From the NCBI GenBank assembly GCA_017509605.1, contig JAFWPH010000012.1:1-64000 (forward strand): a stretch of 64,000 nt of DNA. Reading direction: 5' to 3'. Made by a program: the position numbers and the translations under genes. The notes under the pieces are model-generated. The model saw only the letters and a list, made by a program, of their open reading frames with translations. It searched no databases and was not told the DNA's origin. The stretch is from Bacteroidaceae bacterium. GTDB lineage: Bacteria > Bacteroidota > Bacteroidia > Bacteroidales > Bacteroidaceae. Below, one piece after another: positions 1 through 7,900 of this stretch. Within the stretch, counting starts at the first letter, position 1; each line of letters begins with the position of its first letter.

Positions 1-134
1 AGACCAGATGTTTGCCGACGGCTTCCTTCAGATTCCACCTCACGATGGACACCCTTGCCTTGGGCTATGTGATTCCCGCTATTAGGGCTCACTCGGGACT
101 TGCACCCGTTAGACAATGCTCATGCCGAGCGTAC
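1..134 (-). mobile_element. 5' end of a group II intron (partial, runs off the window)
   Basis: Read on the minus strand, this stretch has the hallmark domain I sequence of bacterial group II introns: GTGTCCATCGTGAGGTGGAA at 52-33, then a GAAGGAAG motif, and near the start CTCGGCATGAGC followed by GGGTGCAAGTCCCGAG. The probable 5' splice boundary is at 134, where the RNA would begin GTACG, close to the usual GTGYG. The rest of the ribozyme and any reverse transcriptase lie outside the window. The start lies three bases after the T-run of a terminator hairpin, the insertion habit of group IIC introns. The exact class cannot be fixed from this fragment. Confidence 0.8.
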
Positions 135-136
135 TT

Positions 137-177
137 AAAAAGGCAGGAATGCAATCACTTGTATTCCTGCCTTTTTT
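137..177 (-). terminator. Intrinsic terminator, bidirectional in form
   Basis: The arms GGCAGGAAT (142-150) and ATTCCTGCC (163-171) form a 9-bp stem. They are flanked by five A on the left and six T on the right, so it can act in either direction. On the minus strand it follows the 762-aa gene that stops at 246 and is its likely terminator. The group II intron begins immediately beyond its T-run. Confidence 0.85.
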
Positions 178-245
178 GAAATTTGTCCTGTTTGCTTGAA
201 TTCCCTGGGAGCATAACTGCTCCCAAGGAACCCAAACCAAACCTT

Positions 246-2534
246 TTATTTCACCAAGAACTTCTTGCCATTCATGATGTACACACCAGACGGCAGTGCC
301 CCTAAGCTGTCATCAGTGGCAACTTTTTGCCCTGTAATGGTGTAAACAGTATTATCCTTCAGCAAAGAGGACGCATTGATCCGGAGACCCTCAATGGCTG
401 TCAATTGATCCGACAAATCATTGCGCTTCACTATCAATCCTGTATCTTCCAGACTCCCTAATGGAGCGTGGAGATAAGCGTAGGTACCCCATACCGTATA
501 TGCCTTGGTGTTGGTCAGGTGGTACATGTCGCCCTTGGTGATCACCCAGTTCTCCTGAGCCAAGGTCGTAGCGTCGTTGCAAATCACCTTCTTGTAGATG
601 TTGCCTTCGAAAGAGATGCCGCTTGCTTCATCGTGAGTGATAAGGCTCAGATGTGAGAAATCTGTGATCCTCTCATCGTTGGTCACACCTGGGATATAAT
701 AGGTCGGGCCTTCAACGGTTACTGTATGGTTCTGACCTCCATTCAACACTTCTTGAACCTCCGTTTCTCCTGCTGCCACATCAGGATCTTTCGTAGGCTT
801 GATGATATAGGGCTTGCCAGCAATTAAACCTTCAAGGTCGAGGTCCACATCCTCAAACAGAATGCATGAGCCATCATCGTCCAATCCCTTAAAAGAACTC
901 AGAATGCAGTCGCTGCCGAAAACGGTGCGTATTTGGGAACCCGTAAGGTTGATAGGAAGGCAGATAGTGTTCCAAGCGTCCTTAGTCATCGTCCTTTGGT
1001 AATTGATGGTCACGGGGTAGGTGAAGTTCGTGCTGTAGAAACCGACGATCTCGTATGGGTCGTCAGTCACAGTGACCTCCTGTCCATTATCTTGGAATGA
1101 CAACGTCTCTACTTCGCTCCAGTCCTCATCGATAAATACCACTTGTTTGCCATGGGCGTAAAGGTGGATGTTGCCTATCACAGTCCAGCCCTCTGCCTTG
1201 CGGGTCTCTATACCGATTTTCAACTTGGAATCGTTCTTGAGCTCGATGAAGAACTCATGTAAGTATGCGTCGGAGTTGTTGTCGAACACATAACCAGCCG
1301 ACACACCGCTATGATAGGTGATATTATTGCCCACTTTGTTCATCGGAATGATAGGCAACTCTTGCCTGGTCACATTGTCACCTGTGGTCACCTCTACGGT
1401 CAGGTAAGCCACACCGTCGTTCGTCAAACCGGCATCATCATCATAAAACAGAGCCTGGGCGGTCAGTTTGTACAGACCTGCATTCAGGTTCTGAACACCT
1501 GTCATCTCCAACTCCTGTTTCAAGGAGTTGACCTCGTTGTAAATCTCTGCGGTATAGTACTTCGCGCAACTGTTGCGGAACCCATCGTGGTCGGTGTTAC
1601 CACTCAGTACGTTGGTGCCGACCATGGCAGGAGTGATGGTCTTGCCGGCAAGTTCTACTCCGTTGCACATCACATCCTGATTGCGCTGGTGCCAATGGAT
1701 ATTTTCGCCTGTCAGCACATAACCGTCCTTTGTGTAGGTCTCGCCCTCAGCGTCTATACCAGTCTCAGGAGCGCCACCTTCACCATTGGTACCCCACACC
1801 CAATAACGTCCGTCCATGTCGTCACGGCCGAACTCTGCGTCTTTCACAAACGAACCAAGATCGACCTCGCCCCAAGTCACATTGTCCATGGCACGTTTGT
1901 AGTCTTCCTCGGTAATGATACGCCAGCTCCTGTTGATGCCATTGTTATATCTAACGAAATACACGTCGGTGTTGTTGGACTTGGTGCCAAGAGCGTTGGT
2001 ATTTCCACCACGGTTGTAATTCCTGATGACAGAGGTGTATGTGTTATAGCGTGTACCGTTGATGGTCGTTGTGCCACTGGTCTGAGAGAAGGACCAGTCT
2101 GGCTCGCTATGTTGTGCGCCTGAAGCTTCTGTTCCTATTCTGTCTAAGAAAATCTCAGAGCTGCTGGAACCGTTAGGGCTCAAGTAACTGCCTTGGTCAG
2201 GATTGTCTATACGTCCCATAATGGTATAGCAGATAGTGTTTCCTGTGTAGTCTGTTGAACGCGTAATCTTCAGACGCATACCCACCGACGACAAGACTGC
2301 ATGGGTTCCATAAGCACCGCCAGTTGTCATGAACTTGTTCTGATCAACATTATATAAATAGACGTATCCACCATTGTTGCAGTAGGTTACTGCATCACTC
2401 AGTGAGGTGCCAAGCCATACTATCTGACCGAAGTTGGATGCATTGGGATCCTGGTTCACCACCTGGGCCGAAATCTTCACGTTGTTCGTCATCAACAGCA
2501 TAATCAAAAGGAGAAAAGTAGTTATCTGTTTCAT
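246..2534 (-). CDS. Large secreted protein with T9SS sorting tail, function unknown
   Basis: A 762-aa protein with an N-terminal signal peptide (hydrophobic residues about 5-22, ending near SAQ) and a C-terminal tail ending GVYIMNGKKFLVK, typical of type IX secretion substrates in Prevotella. The middle holds beta-rich segments without a family I can name; one (about residues 350-460) has the NAGLYKLTAQA pattern seen in carbohydrate-binding-like sandwiches of this group. No catalytic motif is visible. It probably forms an operon with the small gene just upstream (2579-2773), and a terminator lies downstream at 137-177. Likely a surface or released glycan-binding or adhesive protein, which is inference only. 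Confidence 0.8.
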   Translation of the reverse strand: MKQITTFLLLIMLLMTNNVKISAQVVNQDPNASNFGQIVWLGTSLSDAVTYCNNGGYVYLYNVDQNKFMTTGGAYGTHAVLSSVGMRLKITRSTDYTGNTICYTIMGRIDNPDQGSYLSPNGSSSSEIFLDRIGTEASGAQHSEPDWSFSQTSGTTTINGTRYNTYTSVIRNYNRGGNTNALGTKSNNTDVYFVRYNNGINRSWRIITEEDYKRAMDNVTWGEVDLGSFVKDAEFGRDDMDGRYWVWGTNGEGGAPETGIDAEGETYTKDGYVLTGENIHWHQRNQDVMCNGVELAGKTITPAMVGTNVLSGNTDHDGFRNSCAKYYTAEIYNEVNSLKQELEMTGVQNLNAGLYKLTAQALFYDDDAGLTNDGVAYLTVEVTTGDNVTRQELPIIPMNKVGNNITYHSGVSAGYVFDNNSDAYLHEFFIELKNDSKLKIGIETRKAEGWTVIGNIHLYAHGKQVVFIDEDWSEVETLSFQDNGQEVTVTDDPYEIVGFYSTNFTYPVTINYQRTMTKDAWNTICLPINLTGSQIRTVFGSDCILSSFKGLDDDGSCILFEDVDLDLEGLIAGKPYIIKPTKDPDVAAGETEVQEVLNGGQNHTVTVEGPTYYIPGVTNDERITDFSHLSLITHDEASGISFEGNIYKKVICNDATTLAQENWVITKGDMYHLTNTKAYTVWGTYAYLHAPLGSLEDTGLIVKRNDLSDQLTAIEGLRINASSLLKDNTVYTITGQKVATDDSLGALPSGVYIMNGKKFLVK

Positions 2535-2578
2535 GATGGTCTTCCTTTATTAAAAAATAGTGTTTTCTATAAAAAAGT

Positions 2579-2773
2579 TTACCACTCTTGCGACCAAATA
2601 TCATTGACAACGTTGGCACCTTTACCATCGCCATCAGGATCGCCTTCGATAATATCTTTACTATCCTCACCATGCCCTCCATTCCAAGAGATGGGATTAC
2701 CAAGAGATAAACAGTCTTGAACCAACGTAACAATGTCTGTTGTTGGAACTGTGTATTTTTTCCTTGTTTTCAT
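2579..2773 (-). CDS. Small protein of about 64 aa upstream of a T9SS gene
   Basis: Starts MKTRKKYTVPTTDIVTL and ends in an acidic, Gly/Asn-rich tail with an EGDPDGDGKG stretch. Small proteins with this form (basic MK-K-Y-P start, a V-L hydrophobic patch, acidic glycine-rich end) are common in Prevotella and Bacteroides ahead of secreted-protein genes; their role is not known to me. An in-frame ATG at 2806 would give 75 aa, but the MKTRKK start fits the family pattern better. It lies 44 bp ahead of the 762-aa gene, with a promoter-like sequence behind it, so the two are probably co-transcribed. Confidence 0.6.
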   Translation of the reverse strand: MKTRKKYTVPTTDIVTLVQDCLSLGNPISWNGGHGEDSKDIIEGDPDGDGKGANVVNDIWSQEW

Positions 2774-2846
2774 ATAGTTCATAGAATGTTTGAAAATTAT
2801 AGACAATCTTTTTACTATTTCATCAAAACTTACAATTTTTGGAGTG

Positions 2847-2880
2847 CAAAATTACGTTCTTTTTTTAAGAAACCAACAAA
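2847..2880 (-). promoter_or_regulatory. Bacteroidota-type promoter for the small protein / 762-aa operon
   Basis: Minus strand: a TAATTTTG -7 box (2854-2847) fits TAnnTTTG, and a TTTG (2880-2877) lies 22 bp upstream, one base more than the usual 19-21. It lies about 75 bp before the small ORF. Confidence 0.5.
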
Positions 2881-2965
2881 ACTAACCCCCAAAAAACGAT
2901 TAAAATCACATAATTTTATATATTTTTAGGTAAAAAAGTACCATTACTTACCTGTATTTTGCAAT

Positions 2966-2998
2966 AAAAATCCCTGAAACGATTTATCATTCCAGGGA
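2966..2998 (-). terminator. Intrinsic terminator after the GH43 gene
   Basis: On the minus strand TCCCTG (2998-2993) pairs with CAGGGA (2976-2971), followed by five T (2970-2966). It lies 47 bp past the GH43 stop codon. Confidence 0.7.
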
Positions 2999-3044
2999 GT
3001 ATTTTATTTAAGTATATAAATCAAATAAAACCATCAAAAGGTGT

Positions 3045-4742
3045 TCATTTAACAACAATTTTCTCACTGACGACTTTACCATCAATGGTCCTTGAACGCA
3101 CGAGATAAATACCGGGGGTGGTGGGTCTGCCATCCAACATCGTGCCATTGAGTGAGTAATAGACTTCGGAAATATGCGTATTGGTAGGTGCGGTGATGGG
3201 ATGGATGGACGTATAGGTGGTCTGTTCCTCCATCAGGACACGGTTTTTGGCCCTATAGTCGGCAGCATACATGTCTGCTTCCTCGTACTCAGGATGCACA
3301 GTGCTGTCGAAATAGACCGCAAGGCTCTGGTGCTGTGTGTCGGAAACATCGAGCAAGGCCACCGAAGTGCCAGCCTGTGTGGAGTTGCCAGAGATAGAGA
3401 TGGCTTTTCCGTCACTCACATTGGTGATTTTGTAGTATCCGTCCTCCTCAAGAGTGAAACACCACTTCTGTCCCTCGCTGTCGCTCTCGTCCATCACTCG
3501 CATGCTGCCATAGACAGACTCCAAGAATTTCCCAGGCTGGTCTTTGAATTCCAAACGGAAGACGTATGGATTGTCTGTCGCATGGAAGATGAAACAAGTA
3601 TTGCTTTCCTCGTCATCTTGCAATTTGAAAGAGTTTGTTGGCCGGCTGACGATGCGGTCAGAGTATTTCTCCAAAAGGTAGCCTTCCATACCGTCCTCAA
3701 TCTTTGCCACACGCCGTTTGTCGTAGAGGTGGTCGAAGACGGAGAGGTCCCAATTGCTGTACCAGCGCACCGCAGGATAGCCCGAACGGATGCTCAAGGG
3801 TAGCCATACATATTTCGAAGATCCCACATTGCCAGAGTTCCAACGGTCGCCCATATAGATGAAACAGCGGTCGCGGCCCTGCACAGGGAAGACGTATGCA
3901 GGCTGCGAGGTATAGCACTTCACGTTGCCATCGTCCACACAGAAATCCACACCCCAGGAGTTGTTGGCATAGAACTCCTTGCCATAACTCCAGTCCTGCA
4001 GCGGATTATTATTCCAGATGTAGCGTCCACGGTTGGGGTTCCAACCATCGCAACCCGAGAACAGGCACCAGTAGGTGCCGCCGTAACTGAACATGGAAGC
4101 CGCCTCATAACGCATACCCAACACCTCGATACTCTCCTCATCGGTAGGCTTGGTGAAGTCATCAGAAAGACGAATGAAGTGGGTCTGGTAGTTGGTGTTG
4201 GTAGCACTCACGTGGTAAGCATTGCCATCGGCATCAAGAAAGAGCGTCTGGTCGCGAGAGTCACATCCGTTAGGACGAAACACACCATCCTCTGTCAGTG
4301 TATAGGGTCCTGTAATCTTGTCGGCGGTGAGCACTGCCACTTTGGCCTGCCCATAGTCAGAGCCATTCTCCCAGTGCAACCACATCACGTACTTGCCCGT
4401 CCTGGCATTATAGATCACCTTCGGACGTTCGAAAGTACGTCCCTGAGCCACATCCACACAAGCATCGGTCATCTTACCCGTTGGTGTCATGGCGTTCGAC
4501 AACTTCTTCCACTTGTAGAGGTCTGTCGAGGAATAACAACTCACGCCGTTGCACTTGCTACCGTCACGGGTCTCTCCGAACCAGTAATATGTCCCGTCGA
4601 GATACTGCACACAACCGCCATGAGCGTTGATGGCCGAGCCGTTGGTGTCGTTCCATGTCTCGCCGGGTTTGAAGGAGGACTGGCAGTGAGCGCCGAGGCT
4701 CACTGTCAGTCCGAGAGTTACAACTTGAATGAAATGCTTCAT
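3045..4742 (-). CDS. GH43-like glycosidase (subfamily 24/34 type) with ricin-like domain and T9SS tail
   Basis: A 565-aa secreted enzyme. After a signal peptide (about 1-20), residues about 30-340 form a GH43 five-bladed propeller. The clues are NAHGGCVQYLDGTYYWFGE at the start, the ERPKVIYN motif, and YEAASMFSYGGTYW followed by SGCDGWNPN. These match the galactan- or arabinan-acting subfamilies 24/34, where the Glu of the (R/Y)EA motif is the acid. Residues about 350-480 look like a ricin-type beta-trefoil (FLESVYG, YYKITNVSDGKAIS). The C-terminus GIYLVRSR...EKIVVK is a T9SS sorting signal. Likely an exo-acting beta-galactosidase or galactanase on the cell surface; the substrate is inferred from subfamily resemblance only. 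Confidence 0.75.
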   Translation of the reverse strand: MKHFIQVVTLGLTVSLGAHCQSSFKPGETWNDTNGSAINAHGGCVQYLDGTYYWFGETRDGSKCNGVSCYSSTDLYKWKKLSNAMTPTGKMTDACVDVAQGRTFERPKVIYNARTGKYVMWLHWENGSDYGQAKVAVLTADKITGPYTLTEDGVFRPNGCDSRDQTLFLDADGNAYHVSATNTNYQTHFIRLSDDFTKPTDEESIEVLGMRYEAASMFSYGGTYWCLFSGCDGWNPNRGRYIWNNNPLQDWSYGKEFYANNSWGVDFCVDDGNVKCYTSQPAYVFPVQGRDRCFIYMGDRWNSGNVGSSKYVWLPLSIRSGYPAVRWYSNWDLSVFDHLYDKRRVAKIEDGMEGYLLEKYSDRIVSRPTNSFKLQDDEESNTCFIFHATDNPYVFRLEFKDQPGKFLESVYGSMRVMDESDSEGQKWCFTLEEDGYYKITNVSDGKAISISGNSTQAGTSVALLDVSDTQHQSLAVYFDSTVHPEYEEADMYAADYRAKNRVLMEEQTTYTSIHPITAPTNTHISEVYYSLNGTMLDGRPTTPGIYLVRSRTIDGKVVSEKIVVK

Positions 4743-4759
4743 AACAATTGTTAATTGGA

Positions 4760-4934
4760 AGTAAAATCTGGAGTTAAATGGGGAGTTAATTCGCTTCGCT
4801 CATGGGAGTTAAAAAGGACGTTACATTGTTGGCGGGATGACTACTATCATAATTATACCGCCTGCAAAACTATCGTCCATTTTAACTTCCTCTTTAACTC
4901 CATTTTTAACTTCCACTTTAACTCCATTTAATTA
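4760..4934. repeat. Intergenic 12-bp-period GGAGTTAAA array
   Basis: Units of the kind GGAGTTAAA/GGAAGTTAAA, read on the minus strand, occur several times, most densely at 4877-4934 with a period of about 12 bp. The array ends at ATGGACGATAGTTTTG, which strongly resembles the start of sufE and its upstream array at 30704-30755. The same stretch holds the GH43 -7 box. Confidence 0.6.
4865..4872 (-). promoter_or_regulatory. Putative -7 box for the GH43 gene
   Basis: TAGTTTTG on the minus strand fits TAnnTTTG exactly. No clear TTTG lies 19-21 bp upstream, where the GGAGTTAAA array sits. It would give a leader of about 115 nt. Confidence 0.4.
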
Positions 4935-4949
4935 TCGAGTAGGCTGATA

Positions 4950-7900
4950 TTAATAACTTACCTTGATGCTCTTTCGCTGGCCATCTTGGACGACAAGCAC
5001 AATATACACCCCTCGGCCAGGCAGGGCAATGCCCGTGCCATCACGGTAAGCAGGATGCAACGATTGTGCCGCTCCGTTGGTGCTATAGACTGCCACCTGT
5101 GCGCCCGAAGCACCCGTGAGCGTCAACATACCGTCACTTACCTTGGCCTTGATGCCTAATTCCTTATCGGCATTGACACCTTCCACTGCCGTGTAGATGT
5201 CTATCTGCTGCAGGGTTGGGAATGCAGGTGCATAAGCGCCTGTGTTGTCGAAGGTGAAGTACTCGATGTCGGCACCGTTGTTCTCAAAACCTATCTGCTG
5301 CTTGATGAGTCGGCTCACACCTGTGAGTTTGGTGTCATCCACCTGCAGGCCACTGACGCTGGCGCCCCACTTGGCGCGCTCCAAGTAGAGACTCACGCGG
5401 ATCTGCTTGGTGTTGGCCTTGGTCTCGAACTCCGTCGAGTAGGTCTTATAGTCATTGCTGGTCACCTTGATGGTCTGCTTGTTGTCGTCGTTCTGCAAGT
5501 CGTAGATGCGGATACTTCCTATTGGGTCGGAACCGTAGATGCCACCTTTGGCCAGACACGAGAAACGGTAGTATTCGTTCGGGGCCACATCCACAATCTG
5601 GCTGATCTCACCAGCTGCCCAGCCATCGCTCCACATGTAGCGGTTCAGCTTCACGGCATGGTTGTTCTGATTGGCTGCGTCGTTGCGCTCGTCAGAAACG
5701 ATGTCCTGATAGGAGTTGTACTGGTCGTATGGATAGACATCCCATCCCTCGATACGAGTCACGATGGAACGAGAACCTGAGTAGTCGTACTCACCCTCGA
5801 AACCGGGGTTCTTCAGCAGGTTCTTGACCACAGGACCATTCTCGTATGACCAATCTGCCTGTGGCGCAAGGTCAGCCACACGCATGGAGTCGATGGTAAT
5901 GCCGTCGCGATAGACGATGACGCGCTCGTCGGGTGTCACGGCATAGCGGTAGGTGTGGTACTCGCCGTCGGTGTTGTAGAAGGTACCTCCGTTCGACGGG
6001 TTGCTCAAGCCCTCATCGCTGATGAAGCAGTTGGTGCCATTGTAGAGTCCGATGCCTGTGGCGTTGACATAGCCCTTGAAGCCCACGCCCTTGTCGGTGG
6101 TGGCGAAAGGATAGAAGTTCTTGCTGGCGTCATCCACTTTCACACGGGCTTCCACGGTATAGCCCTTCTCTCCTGGGTCGAATCCATCGAAGGTCTTTGT
6201 CTCGTCGGTACCACCCGCATAGACAGGAGAGCCCGAGATGTCCTTCGGCTCAAGGTCGGAACAATAGCCAATGATGTTGACGGTTGCACGTTTGTCGCCA
6301 GAACGAAGAACCACCTTGCCCACATTCTTCTTGCGATAGGTGTTGTTGGTCACTGTGATGGTGGCTTTTGACTTGCCTGCCTCAATCTTGGTGGGATAAA
6401 CCGAGAAACCGGCAGTGGTGCTCACACTGACATCGCCCACGAGATTGGCCGCATTGACGGTGAAGGTCTTTGACTCACCTGTTCCAGCAATGATCATCTC
6501 ATCCACAGAGGGTTCAAGTGTAGCCATAAGCGGTGCATAGGCTCCAGTGTTGTCGAAGGCGAAGTACTCGATGTCAGCACCGTTGTTCTGGAAACCTATC
6601 TGCTGCTTGATCTCGCGACTCACACCTGTGAGTTTGGTGTCGTCTGCCATCAGACTGCTCACACTGGCGCCCCATTTGGCGCGTTCGAGATAAAAGCTCA
6701 CACGAATCTGCTTGGTGTTGGCCTTGGTCTCGAAGTCGGTGGCGTAGGTCTGCCAGCTGTCGCTGGTTACTTTGATGGTCTGTTTGTTATCGTCATTCTG
6801 CAAGTCGGTGATGCGGATGCTGCCCAATGGGTCGGAACCATAGATACCGCCCTTGGCCAGACAGGAGAAGGAGTAGGTCTCGTTGGGAGCCACATTCACA
6901 ATCTGTGAAATCTCGCCGGCAGTCCAGCCGTCTTCCCACATATAGCGGTCAATCCATACAGCATGGTTGTCCTGGTCGATGTTGTAACTACGCTCCGAAC
7001 TGCTGATGCCTTGTGTGGTGTTCCACTGGTCCCAAGGATAGACATCCCAGCCTTGGATGCGAGCCACCACACTGCTGCGGAAGTCGTATTCACCCTCGAA
7101 ACCAGGATTCTTCAACAGGTTCTCCACCACTTCGCCATTGCCTACGCACCATTCAGACTGTAGCGCGAGGTCGGCCACACGGATGGTGTCAACGGTGATT
7201 CCGTCGCGATAAACGATGACGCGTTCGTCGGGTGTCACAGCGTAGCGGTAAGTATGGTACTCACCATCAGTGTTGTGGAAGGAGCCCAAACTCTCATTCG
7301 AGACGTAGGTGTTCTCTCCATTGTAGAGGCCGAGGTCTGTGGAACTGACATAGCCCTTGAAACCGACGCCTTCGGCTGTGGTGGCGAAGGGATAGAAATT
7401 CTTGCTGGCGTTATCCACCTTCACACGGGCTTCCACTGTGTAACCGTTCTTGCCCGCAGTGAAACCTTCGAAGGTTTTCGAAGCGTCGGTGCCGCCGTTA
7501 TAGACCTTACCTGCGGTGATGTCCTTCTGCTCAAGTTCTGAGCCACGGCTACGCAGTTGAACGTAGGTGCGCTTGTCGCCCGAACGGAAAATGAGCTGGC
7601 CAGCGTTCTTGCGACGATAGGTGTCGTTGGTCACCTTAATCGTAGCACTGCCTGTTCCAGCGGCAATAACTGATGGAGTTGCAGTGAAACCGTGAGTGGT
7701 GCTGACGCTGATGTCGCCCACAAGGTTATCGAAGTTCACGGTCACCTCCTGCTCCTCACCTGTGGCAGTGAAACGGAGTGTGTCTGTGTTGGTCTCGATA
7801 GTGGCTAATAACGGAGCATACGCACCAGTGTTGTCGAACGCGAAATACTCAATCTCCGCACCGTTGTTCTCGAAGCCTATCTGTTGCTTGTTTGTGCGGC

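Noticed and set aside
1311-2123. Plus-strand frame of 270 codons opposite the 762-aa T9SS gene
   Set aside because: No recognisable domain or start context; the minus-strand gene has a signal peptide, a sorting tail and a terminator.
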